From NCBI RefSeq assembly GCF_001619985.1, contig NW_017264197.1, positions 1,302,001 to 1,366,000 on the forward strand: a DNA stretch of 64,000 bases. The letters are read 5' to 3'. The notes under the pieces were generated by a model. It saw nothing but the letters and a program-made list of their open reading frames with translations, did no database searches and was not told where the DNA came from. This document shows, one piece after another, positions 44,004 to 57,400 of the stretch. The translations under genes and the position numbers were made by a program. Each line of letters begins with the position of its first letter. Position 1 is the first letter of the stretch. The stretch comes from Xylona heveae TC161. Taxonomy: Eukaryota > Ascomycota > Xylonomycetes > Xylonales > Xylonaceae.

Positions 44004-47000
44004 TGCTGGTATAGTCCACACGTTGCGGGGAAACCCAAAGGTTCTTCTATAGCTCTATTTTACTTTATTGGAGCTTTGTAGCTGTGTAGTGAGCGCAAAA
44101 CTCCCGAAGTCGCTCACTGGTAAATTTGCCAATTGGCAGAGAGTAGTTTGTAGAGGATAAGAAGAAAAAGTGTGTATCTTTTCTAGCTATATCTCCAGGT
44201 GCGGGACGGGGAATCTAGACCTAACTTATCATTAGCGAATAGAAAATTCCCACACTACACGTGAGTCCCACGAAAATCCCAACCCAGAAAGGAAGGTTAT
44301 CAGCTTATCGCACCATCCTTCTTATCGATCGTATCGTCAGGATCGCCAAGTGCAAAGACGCAATTGTGCATCACAGGCATTAATTTTGTGCAGCAAATAT
44401 CCATAATATTAACCAGTACTTTTCATGATGCTTGGTTCAATACCTCTCATTGCGAAGAATGAGGTCATGAAATAAGACTCCCCGCTAGTGTTACAAAGGA
44501 TCAAGTGCACGGCTTAACTATTGCAAACAAGGCACTCAAAAGAATGATAGACAATCTAATCGGCTTCGATTGCCCCTCGTACAGAAAAATCTCCCGGTAG
44601 ATCGTTGTCCGATCATTTCTTGCCAACTCATCCTCGATCCTCATGTATAAATCTCATAAGAGCCCGCCAATCAATACTAATAAGTCATCACAGCATAGCA
44701 ACCACATATGTAGATTCTTGTTACAAGCATTCTCACAAGGAGCATTGCTCAACAGGAGATATATCATGGCAAATTCCTCTCTGAATAAAACAAGAAAGTA
44801 AGTTTTTGCATGTGACGAAATAGGCCGGGTAAGAAAGCAATAAAGTAATGATTGTCCTCGTAAAGATGAATTCCACTTTCCACGGCGCGGTGGAGAGACT
44901 GCTAGAGACGTTTGGTAGGATTCTGAGGACATATTACTGAAGAGTATTCGAATGATGCTTCACTCCAGAAGCCGATGAAGCTCGAAAATCCCTGCAACCC
45001 CAATTCTTGGCCGAATCTACCAGCGTCGGTTTGCTACCCAGCCATGGTCAGGGGTCCTGAGAGATCGAGAACATCAGCCCTGGCAGAGCTGAAGCCACAT
45101 GGCGGGGAAAACAGGGGGCACATCCTCGGGGCATGTCATGTGTTTGGTGGCCAGGAGAGTATTGCCCTTCGGAAAACTTTGGATAATGGCTGAGGCATCA
45201 AAAGTATGGGAGCGTCTTAGAAACTGGAATTATAAAACTGCTCGGAAAATTACACAATCCGCGCTTTCAAGATTCATGTCTAAAGCGGAGATACAACCGC
45301 AAAGATATGGTTCTGCATTTCAAGTAATAAGAGTACTTCTTCGCTGGCCAGTGTGATGAAAAGTTTTCTGAATGGGTGGTTACCATGCAAAAACCCCACA
45401 TCAGTGCTGTTTCACCACGGTCTAGCCACAGAACGAGGGGGAGGGGCAAGCCACAAGAAATGCCACGTGCCTCATGAAATGGACATAAAAGAATTTTTCA
45501 CATGTTCCTATTATTTTTCATGGTTGTACTCTTTGTATAGGCGCTCATGACAAGGATTGCGCGAAGTTGTTTTCCTTGCCGTCCCCGCAATATTTTCAAC
45601 AAGAGAGTCTAAACGAGCTAGACCGAAAATCTAGACTTCCCGAGGCTCACTGCCCCTGGTGGGCCGGCTGGCTGTACTAATCGAAATAGTCTGCAAACTT
45701 TCGCTATAAGTGCGCACAGACCATTAATCGTTCGGGGAGCTTCCCAAAAGAGAATTGCTCTCGACCGTATTTGGGTCTCACCCTAGCTCGCGAGGAGTCA
45801 ATCCGGGGGCTGCCCTTGCCATTCAGAGCCAATTCTAATCATTTTGTCTCGAGCTTTTGCCAGATCAGAAAACAATTCTGATCAAGCATGGGAGCTCTAT
45901 GGTGTAAACCCTGGAATAACCTTGCTGCGTAATAACGTCTAGAAAGAGTATTCTTTTCGAGAGCAATTGCCACCATCATGTCGTGAATAATAATATGAGG
46001 AGATCTGAGCACGCGCAGATGGCTGTTGTTCCCCTGCCTGCCAAGACGATTTGCGCCTACATTTGCAGAAAATGCTGTTCAATCAGACTGAAATCATTTC
46101 CATGCTTTGCATAATATTGAGGTACGGCCGCTTCAATGATTGGCCAGACTAGGAAGCCTGTTCCATCCTTTCGGAGATGTTCTCATGCCCGGTGATGTGC
46201 AAATCGATTCCTACACAGAGTGCCATGAGAACGAAAAGTAGAGGAAGTTGGACTCCATCATCCTATCAAGTTCAACTCAGTCTAGTAACGCCGTGGCGCA
46301 ATAGCCGTCAGAGGAAATCCATTCAGATAAGCCACGCGCGGGACGCGTAGAGAGATGGCGAGACTTTATTCTCGCCTGGCTTTTAGAGATAGAGCAGGGC
46401 ATCTGGCCGAGGTCAAAAAGGTGGAAGGAACACGCGATGTAGGACGGCATGGACAATGGAGTAAAGGGTAAATTCATCGATTGAAGTTGGAGCTGTATAA
46501 TAACCTGCCGGGGTAACCGATGGTTTAAGATAGGCGTCAGGGTGGTTAACAGATTGAGGCCTTAACGGGTCTCCGGAAGGCCAGCATCCGGCCTGACTAT
46601 GTTCGGCATCATTCCGGGGCGATCCCGCTCCGGATTTTGTGGATTATCATCAGCCACATTTTTCTGTGCTGTAGATCAGCCGTCTTTGTGCACGCCACCA
46701 TCTTCCGCCGTAATTGTGGAACCGAATGATGGAGGAACTACTTATTTTGTCAGACCGAGTAACATGAAGCTGGGTTCGAAGCCTAATTGGACGAGATAGA
46801 TGAGCCACCTAACAGAGGACATATTCAAGTCTGAGAATCATCGTGCAGGAAACATATATGTTTTTAGTCCATTGGTCATCATGATATTCCTTCCGGGACA
46901 CCCATCGTCCACATAGTACAGTAGAACCCAGCCATATGCGTCTGCCGCAGCTCCACCATATTCTGCCCATCCCGTCTCAGCATCCACGAGCTGCATTGAC

Positions 47001-49226
47001 GTCTCCCCACGCGATTGACCTAGATTTGAAATGTTGCTTTTGCCGTCATCAACACTCCCCACGAGGGGCTACACCTACTGAGCATTGAGATAATACGTGT
47101 GTACTTGAGGACGATGGCATAGTGAAAGCAGTCAATAAAGTTGACTCAGCCCACAAGATTTCTGCTTAGCTACCTTAGTTGCCACGTCTAAAATTACGAC
47201 TCAACCATCAGTCGATATGATTTGCCTGGTACTGAAAAAATGCGGAGCTGGATAATGTGCCAACGAGAAAGAAGACCGGAAAGTGAGTACCAGAAAGAGA
47301 GCAATAGCTCCGGATTTCTTTTTCGTTGGCAAACTAAAGCTAGAAAAGCTTGAGAGTGATTTGCCTGGAATCATTAGTAGTACAATGCATATCGTGCTAG
47401 AATCTGGAGCCTAGCTTATTGTTGCGCAAATATGAAGAGGGTTGTGGGGTCCGGGGAGATCGAGAGTCACCTCGGTCTGGAAAACCTACACCGTGACCGC
47501 CGTTCCTTTCATTCTGCAAAGACAGGTAAATCTAGATATGACTGGCTCGCTGAATCTCCGTCTTGTGCCGTGTTTAGTCACCAAGAGAAGCACTGACTGC
47601 AGGATCGCAACACTTTGCAGCGTATCTGCTCCGGAAGAATGATGACAAATTGCATGTCGCAAGGGACATTTGGTGAGTTGACAGACAACCGAATCAATCA
47701 CGGCGTATTTATCCAAGCGATCGGCGACAAGGAGCTGGTATCTGACTGACCGTCACGGTTTTGACATGTGTGACACAAATACTTCTCGACGTAAAGCCGA
47801 TAACACGCAATCATTATACATGATTGCAACGTCATGTATGGAAGCCATTAGCACATAGTAAGCCTGTCACCATTCAGTCAAGAGGATCCTGCATTTTGCT
47901 CGCCCACCCTTGCCCGTCCTGCATGACTCGCAGGCAGAAAGAAAGACGAAAATAGCTCCTTGGCGTTGCACTCAGGTATCCCATCCGCCTGAGACATTCT
48001 GATACAACCGCAGAAAAGGCGGACCTGCACCAGTATGCTCCGTAGCATACACGGGAAGTAGCGGTCCCGTAGTTCGGAATTGTTGTCGATGAAATAACGC
48101 TGGACACAGCAGATACTGACCTATGCAGTGCACTTCTTCTTCCTTGGTCAATAATGAATACCAACCCGAGATATGCTCTTTCCAAGGTCTGGCCCCAATT
48201 CAGGTCTTGCCACGTTTAGTAAAGCAGAAGAAAGAGGCCAAGAAGCTGCTCCAGGAACCCCAGCGTGCGATTTGGAACCTTTTGCAATCAACACGTGTTG
48301 ACTGTCCCACATTTTTCTCACGAGCAGCTGGAGGACACCAGCGGTCGTCTTAGTCGGATACGGGGCTTTGGGGAACCACATTGGTGGGTTGTGGCTTTCT
48401 TACCCTCCCAGTCCCTTGTTGAGACCGTGTCAACCAGTGGAAGTTCTAAAAACGGCCTATGATGGATTCGGGATGTCAAGCGAGCTTCACAGCTTGTTTT
48501 CGCGGACTCAACACGGAGAAAATACGAGAGTTAAAGTTTCTCTGCTCGGAAAAGAAAAGGACCAAGGCGTTACCACCCGGTTCTTGAGTGCATGTCCCTT
48601 GCCGTCTTGTCCCTTGCTGCGGCTGCTCTTGGGGGCCGAATGATGTGAAGATGGAGCCGTTGTGGGAGTGATCGACAGTTAACTCGGAACGATCGCTGAT
48701 CAGTCCAACCGTGGTCGGCAACCCCAGTGATCGACAATTAAATTAGGCGGTCTTGTAATTGTTGCTGCGACGGGAGATTCTACAAAAAACATAAGAAGGA
48801 TCATACTATCAAAACGAGAAAAAATTAATGAAAGCATATCCTTTCCCACCGGGTACTCATTATAAATTCGATGAAGTATTTTAGCGAGCCTATGAAAACA
48901 GTTGACATGTCTCAGATCAAATTACACAGCGTTGATGAGACTCGGAGAAATTGAAAATAGAATGAAACCACAAGGCTTCAATTAATAAAAAAAATAAAGA
49001 AATAAAAATAATCATCCAATGGCACCCCAACGCTCCAGAAAAGAAAAAGGAATAAAAGGTGTTTCGTCGCAAATGTGCGCATATGCTCAATCGCTTTGCC
49101 TGAAACTCAGCAGAGGAGTGCGTGTTTGTCGCTCCCACATATTCCAAAACCCATACGACGCTGGTCCAAAATGAGGTAAAAATTTAAATCAAGGTAAAAA
49201 AGCAAGGAAAGGATTTCCCGGGGCAT
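44004..49226. other. Gene-poor region of about 5.2 kb
   Basis: No supported gene. Many short ORFs on both strands lack start context, introns and domains. One minus-strand ORF (about 47062-46838) reads protein-like (GWAEYGGAAADAYGWVLLYYV) but has a stop just upstream and no clear first exon; see findings. Promoter of the SLC35F gene is expected near 44004-44400. Confidence 0.45.
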
Positions 49227-49980
49227 CTAAGATGCCGCTGCAACGGGTGCTGGGCCCGATTTGCTGAATCGCCATCGCTTCTTATTCTCGATTGGCGTAA
49301 CGCTCACATTCGTCTGAGCCTTGGGGCGCGGAGGAGGAGCATCGTAGAGCGGGGCCTCACCGACCTTACGGTAAGTGCTTTTGTGAAGCTGATTGAGCAC
49401 ATTTTGCTCCGGAAAATGGACCTCGCCCTGTATTTCAAGGCCTAGGAAGGGTTCCGTTAGAAAGGTTGTAGTCTCACGGGAGATCTCGCAATACTTACTC
49501 GAAGATGAATCAGAAGTGGTGGACTGGCTTGAGCTAGCAATGGGAGAAATATCTAAAAGAACATTTTAGCAACACTCTTCAAGTCGTATTTGCACGGGAT
49601 GTTAATTTACCAGTGCTAGTGACAGGACTACGAGCCATGCCTTGCTCCGAAGGCACCTTGAGAAGCTTGGTAGAGTCACTGGGTCTGTAATTCCAAGCAG
49701 AGCCGTGGTAACTGCTAGTGCGCGGCAGGGTTGAAACCGAGGAGAGGCCGCTGTTGTTGCGAATCATGGCACTGCGTCGGCGGTGATGCTCACGAATCAA
49801 CTGACGGTCCTCATTCTTCCAGCTCGAAGGAGCACCCGAAAGTGCATCAACTGCAGCATGAGTAATAATATGCTTGTAAGGAGCGGGTGCCGTGGTCTCA
49901 GCCTTCTCATGAGCTTGCTGAGCGCTCTTGTGCTTCTCGGCGGCCTTCTTGGCACTGCTGAGCTTGGAGAAGATTGACAT
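49227..49980 (-). CDS. Small basic protein in three exons, unknown function
   Basis: Minus-strand exons 49980-49611, 49552-49499 and 49441-49227, all phases consistent (donors GTAAAT and GTAAGT, acceptors TTTAG and CCTAG), giving 212 residues. No family recognised. The N-terminus is Lys/Ala-rich and helical (FSKLSSAKKAAEKHKSAQQA). It is followed by THAAVDALSGAPSSWKNEDR and a basic Arg-rich helix (IREHHRRRSAMIRNN). The 54-nt second exon codes for Ser-rich sequence. Exon 3 resumes conserved-looking sequence: EVHFPEQNVLNQLHKSTYRKV, then basic NKKRWRFSKSG and the stop. The structured blocks and clean splice phase support a real gene. It has no signal peptide or membrane segment, and the Arg/Lys clusters suggest a nucleic-acid- or membrane-associated role, which is only inference. 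Confidence 0.78.
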
Positions 49981-51222
49981 GTTTGCTGTATAGTATGATG
50001 ACTTGTGCTTGGATCAAAGTGTCCGAGCAGATTACAGTTGAGAGCGGAGCGATGACCGAAGCTGCTTTTATGTTGCCGAAAAACTTGAATTCTGAATCAA
50101 ATTGACCTGGTGACGGCAATTGGGACGGCTAATGGTACCGGTCCTAGTTTTCACCCGAGCAAGAATTGGACTGCCAATGGGCTGAGGTGGCAGAAACGTG
50201 AAAGTCTCTGTAAAGTAGCACAATATTTGTCTAGCAACCACGTGCGTAATGGAAGGTTTGCAACACGAAAGTCAAGGGATTGCCAGAGGAACGAGGGGGG
50301 GAAGAAAGAGAGCTTCAATGGAGGCGGACGGTGTGGAAGATATAGAGAGATGAGCGAGGGCGAGAACGTAGAGAACTGCGAGTAAACCAATCTAAGGATG
50401 AGCGCGCCCGATCAGTTCAGCCTTGGCCATTACATGACCGAATCCAGACGATGCTGGGATGCACGGCATACGCAGTAGTAGCATCGCCATGCCATGAGCT
50501 AGGGCATACTGGGGCGGTATGATAGTGGTCAGCATATTTTTGGGAAACAGCATCGAGAAACAGCCCCGGACAGATTAGCTCGTCCCACATGTCCTTAGCC
50601 AGCAGAGAAAGGACAGGGAGCAGTGCCCGTTGGAAGCATCGTTCAATGTGCCGTGTCACCACATCCGACAGCTTTGCTTGCGAGAACCCAATTGGGAAAG
50701 CAAGCACTTTGCCCAAAGACGCCACGAGAGGCGTCGCCCAACAATATTTCGTCCAGCCGAGACTATTTGGTGGGTCTATCCCCCAAAGTTCCTCTCTCCG
50801 AGCCTTCTTAACCTTGACGGTCGCTTAACAACGATCCATTTAAGCCAGAACGACCTAATTCGGCCCACAAAGTAACGACCCCGGTCGAAGACTATCTGCT
50901 GGCTTAAGAACGCACTGGTTCTTTACTGGATTCTCGCCCAGGAAAGCAGGTCAGCGAACCAAAGCAGACCAAGTCCAGCTCGACACTACGAGTACTGATT
51001 TGTACTGCCGTATTCTGCCCATGACAGGAGAGTGGCTATTCACACGTTAAGCGATCAAGTTGTTCGTGTAGCGCTTCCTGGCTTGCCCCAGCCAGCCCGC
51101 TCTTAAGCCATTGAAGCCATAGGCATGGACATTCAACTTCTCATTGGAGGTCAAGTTCAGGCCCACCTTTTATCCTATCTGCTCGCGGTGACATGTCTTA
51201 CGTATCATTGTACTTGGATGGT

Positions 51223-51262
<40 letters not shown>

Positions 51263-54200
51263 CAGACCATACCACGACAGCCATGCACGTTTTCGATGCG
51301 TTGTCGGTGCCTGAGACACATTATTGCCAAGCATCCGCCACAACGGAATCGACATCGGCACTCGCCATTCCACCAGGTGCGATGTCTCTTCATAGGTAGG
51401 AAGCCAATGTCTCCGTAGTCCTCTGGAGACATATCATTCCGACTCCGTCTCCAGTGACGACAGAGGGCGCATCACCGCTCATCCGGCCCTCTCTTACTCC
51501 GTGCAGCGAAAAGCGCATGTGCTGCAGAAGGTTGCATGGCCTTCTGGTTAGATAAGTACAACAATAGGTTCATGTATGATTACTCCCTTGTTGCACGCTA
51601 CAGGTATGGGAAAGCGTGGCATTATTGCCAAGTCTGTCTCCACGCTCTCTGGGACGCTTTCCCTGTCCAATGATCGACAGGTAGAGGGATCAATGGGCAG
51701 ATTGATGCGGGTCCTCGATCCAAACCCAGCTCGCACCCACTGACAGAAGCACATCAGATTTGCATATTGGCATATTGCCATGGACAAGGATAGGGGAGAG
51801 TTGATACGCAAGGTCATAATAGGCGGATCATGGCGTTTGCCGCTATCCATGATATTCTTTTCTCGCTACCTTCCCCGTTTCATTCATAAAGAAGGCGATA
51901 GCTTAGAAGGAGCGTAGCCGCAGTGGCGTCACTATTTAAGTCCAAGTCGTAGAGATAGAACAGTATTTTGCGTCTAACTGCGCGGAAGCTTTACAAAGTG
52001 TTTTCTTGCTAGTGTGTGCGGTGCCAGCGCCCACTTCGTCGTTGGCTGAACTGAGCTTTCCATCGTTGCGCACCATCAATTGATCTGGGGAGACTAAAAC
52101 ACTGGAAGGCTAGGAGCCCCCGCGGTGGTTCTGTTCCTGGTCCCGACGTTCATTTCCTCTTTGGGAGGTGTCATGGCCGTTCTTGGCCCTGAAAAGCAAA
52201 GCGTAGCCGAGTTTCGACGGCCCTGTCCAGCGCTGGAGCACGTCAATTGGCGAACTCGAAACCTCTCCCTGCAGAAGCCTTATGCCGCTGAGATTATAGA
52301 TTATAACCTGATTTTGATATCTCATCCTTCTGATGTCTCCCTCCAAAAACAACATGGGACCTCCCATGGTAACCGCCAAATGCGAATAAGGGATGTGCGG
52401 ACCCTAGGGTCCGTTATCCACCCAATTATGGTGGCGTTGTCCAGCCGCGCAATTCTGGAGCCTTGTCCTATAGGATCACACATGGCTTCTCAGTGTTCGA
52501 CCAAAGGCGCGCCGAGCCGACAGCCGTTTGGGGATATTGTGATGAATCCTCTCGGTGCTCGGGTTCGAGAAATGATCGAAACCGTTCCATCATATTGCTA
52601 TCCACTTGACATACCCAAGAAATGATTCGTGCAATAACATGGTCGGCTCCTAAACATCTGGCTCTTCATCGCAAAGTCAATGAAAGGAGTTCGGTATAGT
52701 AAGGATCTCACCCTGAGCTCCGCAGTCATGCAACTGCAGGCAGGGCCGCTCTTAACATTTCTAATTACAGTCTCCCGGGGTAGGAAAACAGAAAAAATAT
52801 TACTTTTCGTAAATATTATCGATTGAGCGGGGTAGCTGCCACATTGGCTACTTTGAGGCCTGCAGCTAGGAACAATCTTTAGTATATCTAGTTCACGTGA
52901 TTGCGGTGATGAATGCATATAACATTGCATTTATCGTGGCAGTTTGAGGGCACCTTTTCCACCCAAATGACGTTCACGATCGGTTTGGTAGGGGTTGTGC
53001 ATAAGAGAGACGGGGGATGGACATCGTCAGGGCCAGAAAAGGCGAAAAAAGAATTTACATAAATCCAAGGTTCATCTTATTAAGGCCTGCCTTGAAAGGG
53101 GGGTAATGAGGTCTATTACCACAAGCAAAGATGATTGATACGTGGAGAAGATGTCACTCTCTAGGTATTTTGCCATGTTGGCCAATGGGCCCGAGAATTC
53201 CTTTAATAAACTCGTGGCAGCCCGCCATCAGTCAATATTATCGATTAAACAATGAAGGATAGTGATTGTAGGCTCCAGAACGAACTGCAAAATCATGAGC
53301 AAGAAAACAATGCTGGGTTTGCACGAAAGTTACCAACCAGTCTGAAAACGCGGCCTATCAGATACTATGTGCCATCATTCGAGTTTCTCTTTGCGGACGT
53401 GCGAGTCGTTTAATGCGAGAGCATAGCTTTGAGAAAATTTCTCATTTACACTGTTACATGTGTATAAAATGCCAATTGACATTGGGAAAGACTGCTATCA
53501 AGATAAAAAAAACACGACGATTTGAGGATGTTGATTTGCGGTATGATAAGACGATATACCGGAACGTCATGAGTCAGTGCCGAACTAGAATCTCGCTTGA
53601 TTGGCTCATGGGCCGAAGCCACGAGTTTTCCCTTGGGACCGAAAAAAGAAGGGAAAAGCTTAAGGTAGTGACGGAAATCCCCACCGCCCGCCAAGCTAAA
53701 ACTTGCTGACTGCTGAAGTACCGGAGTACCCGACCCAAAAGAAGCAACCACCTGTTGGCCGTCCTTTCCCCCCCCCAAAAAAGAAAAGGCATCTTGTCAA
53801 GTGTTGCCTGCCTACAGAACGCTAGATCGCGTCATCTTATCTTTACTTTTGCTCCTAGAATCAAAGCTTCCATCGGTCCTTTTCGCCGCACCATACCTGA
53901 CCCGATCTGACTGCGGCCTCACCCATCAATCAGTCCCTTGTCCCAACTTTGGCCCTACCTCTGACGTCTTGCCCCGAGCGAGAAAAAAAAGAAAGATCCA
54001 GTCACGTTCCTCCAACTTCCCCAAGCTTCCCTCCTCCCCGCCCGGGCCATAGCTTGAGCCACACTTTGAGGCTTAGTTCCCCTGAGCCTCATCCGCACCC
54101 ACACTACAGCAACTCTTGCATTTGTGTCGCGCGCAACGCGATTCCATCACCGGCAACACCAACCTATCGGCACCGCTGGACGGCTCTTCGGACATCGATT

Positions 54201-54443
54201 CCATTTCGCGTCAATTGACCGATCCGTTTTCTTGCACCTGCGTGTCACTCTGCGCGGCAAACACCGCAAATTTGATTTCTGCGCGACGCCGAGGTGTCGA
54301 CATTGACGTATACCTTGGCTCTTCCTTCCGGCACCTCGGCCACGCGGGCGGCTAGCCCTCAAATCCCGACCTGAAGTTGGCATTCGCCTTACAGAGGTCG
54401 AGCGCTATTCCGGCCGCTGGACGCAGCCCTCTTCAACCCCAAG
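49981..54443. other. Intergenic region between the small three-exon gene and psy2
   Basis: About 4.4 kb without a supported gene. It holds a GA microsatellite (51226-51260) and several ORFs of 70-170 codons, the longest at 52125-52625, none with a domain. A C-rich run sits near 53768. The C/T-rich stretch at about 53900-54120 probably belongs to the psy2 promoter and leader. Confidence 0.45.
51226..51260 (+). repeat. GA dinucleotide microsatellite
   Basis: About 17 GA units without interruption; intergenic. Confidence 0.95.
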
Positions 54444-57400
54444 ATGGCCCTTGTTGTGCCGCCGGCAAATGACCGCAAGCGAGTCAAGGTCTATGAGCTG
54501 AAGAACAATGATTGGTTTGACAGAGGCACAGGCTTCTGCACTGGCCAAATTATTAATGTCCGTCTACAATCCCCATGCTGATCTCTCGGGATGTGCTCAC
54601 GTCTAGCTGCACTTTTGTCGGCGCTTTTATCAATTTAGTCGCACTTGCTGATTGATACTGTCGCGTGAGCAGGATGAACCTCGCATTTACGTTGAATCGG
54701 AAGACGAACCAGACCGAATGCTTTTGGAGACGAGAATAGCAAAGGATGATGGCTACCAGAAACAACAAGGTTATTGCGATATGGCGACATTTGAGCTGGA
54801 CCTTTACTAAAAGAATCGATAGACACCTTGATCGTCTGGACGGAAGCCAATGGAACGGACATGGCTCTGAGTTTTCAAGAAGCAGAGGGATGCGCAACTA
54901 TTTGGTTAGTCATTCATATGGCTTCTCTTCATCATTTCCACTTTGAAAGCATCTTCGATCGGGGATATCAATTTCTGTACTAACATATGTTATCAATGCA
55001 GGGATTTTGTAAGCCATGTGCAGCAGCAGCTGATTGCTTTGGCTGGACCTGGTAAGTCGCCAGTCGCTGGACAAATGACCAAAGCTCCTCTTCCGCAGAC
55101 GTCGTTGCTGACGACCCTTTAACACAGATGATGCGCTTTCTGATGATGCCGTTGACGGCTTCGCACAACCTGTGACATTACCATCGCCCGAGCTTGGTAA
55201 CCTGCCAGAAATTGAGCAAATCATGCGAGCTGCAAGCAGTACTACGCCAGGTCGTGACTCGCTGTCAAAATTTATCATCGCCGAAGATTACATTACAAAG
55301 CTGCTCCCTCTTGTATCTGTTGCCGAAGATCTGGAGAGCTTAACTGACCTGCACCGCCTCTGCAACATTATGAAAACTTTGATCCTGCTCAACGATACGG
55401 CGATTATTGAATCGGTCGTGACGGACGAAATGGTTCTCGGTGTGGTTGGCGCTTTGGAATGTAAGCAACCTCCGCCTCGTTCTGAGTCCTCATTCATGGC
55501 TTGGCTGACTCCGCGGCAGACGATCCCGATTTTCCGACCCATAAAGCGAACCACCGACAGTATCTGTCTGACGAATCGAAATTTAAAGAAGTCGTGCCCA
55601 TTGACGATCCAGTCATCAAGAAGAAGATCCATCACACCTATCGGCTGCAGTACCTGAAGGATGTCGTCCTTGCCCGCATACTTGACGACCCCACATTCTC
55701 CGTCCTCAATTCCCTCATCTTTTTCAATCAGGTCGACATTGTGCAACATTTGCAAGCGAATGGCCCATTCCTGAAAGAGCTCTTTTCCGTTTTCAGTCCG
55801 CAGGAGAAGAACCAGCAACGAAAAAAGCACGGTGTCCAGTTCATTCAGCAATGTTGCGCAATCGCCAAAAACCTCCAAGCCCCAGCGAGAAGCCAGCTCT
55901 ATCAACACTTTATTGAAGGAGGGCTCTTTCCGGTCATCAACTTTTCACTACGACACGAGGATACCCTAGTGCGAATAGCCGGTACCGACGTTTTAGTCGC
56001 AATGATTGACCATGACCCTGCCATGGTTCGAGCGCACATCTTTCGAGCCATCAATGAAAAATCGACACCTTTGACAGACACACTCATTGAGCTGTTACTT
56101 GTTGAAGTTGATCTAGGAGTCAAATCACAGATCGCCGACGCCATCAAAATCCTACTAGATCCTCAGTCGAGCCCACCAGGGGCCGAAGGCCTTGGCAGGG
56201 CAGGGAGCGAGTTTCTCTCTAAAATGCGTGGGGGCGCTCCGACAAACCCCCAAACCGAATCTTTCATCCAAAGTTTTTACGACGAGTCGGCAAAGAAACT
56301 GTTCCAGCCTCTGAAGAACCTTGAACATCGAGAATCAAGTGGGTGCCCACATTTCGGCCTTCAATCGTGAACTGTACTAACGGCGCCTGAATCTCAGTGC
56401 GCAATTTTAGCATTCAAGAAGTGTCACTCTTTTCCCATCTTGTTGAAATTTTATGCTTTTTCATTAGACAGCATATGTTCCGGAGTAAATATTTCATTTT
56501 GTCTGAGGGTCTTACATCTCGTGTAGCACAGCTTCTGGCTGCTCCAGAGAAGCATTTGAAATTAAGTGAGCGAAGCCTACTGGACAAATAGTGGCCTTCT
56601 TCGATACTGACGGTCTTTAGTGGCGTTGAAATTTTTTCGCACTTGCATCGGACTTGGAGATGAATATTACAATCGACAGCTCATCCAACATCACCTTTTT
56701 GAACCTATACTCAATATCGTTTTCGAGACAATGCCTCGAGACAATCTCCTCAACTCAGCCTGCCTAGAGATGTTCGAGTATATTAAGCGGGTATTTGATG
56801 CACCATCTTTATCAGCTGACTATGTTACTTATCCTCCTCTCAGGAAAACAATAAACAAATAATAACGCATCTTGTTGATAATTATCGGGATAGACTGGAG
56901 GAAATAACCTACGTTGACACGTTCCAAGGTCTGGTTCTTCGCTACGATCAAATGATGGGATATGTACCAGAGTTGGCGAATACTGTCGGGAAGCAAGAAC
57001 CAGAGACTTCAGCAAGGTAATGTCACCTCGTTTGGCCCCAGCTCTTCCTCTAAGCTTGTGGATGCTAATTTCCACCTCCCAGGGCGCATATTAATGGTGG
57101 CCAGCGCTGGCAAGGCGTCAAAGAAATGGACGCCGCTGAAGAAGATTACTTTAACACATCGGATGATGAAGAAGAGACACCCGCCTCAGCCACCGCGACA
57201 AGCGGAGCGAACGGTGCCTCTTCTACAACCGTCAGACCCCTCGTGGACTATCCGGATGACGAAGAGGACGACGAGAGTGGCGAAGCAATGGATACTTCTC
57301 GTGATCGTGAGCCCGACGCAAGCGCATCGCTGCCTGCAGAAGAACAACAGCCATCCGCCTCCTCAACGTCGCCATCACCAGCGGCAGCATCTGCCGCCGC

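Noticed and set aside
46755-46800. GGTTCGAA-like tRNA B-box
   Set aside because: No acceptor stem, anticodon arm or A-box can be drawn around it.
50417-50725. 102-codon minus-strand ORF with protein-like stretches (CFQRALLPVLSLLAKDM)
   Set aside because: It begins at GTG, has no joinable exon and no family; not enough to call a gene.
52125-52625. 166-codon ORF
   Set aside because: It starts with a non-ATG codon, has no domain, and sits alone in a gene-free area; it could be chance or a decayed gene.
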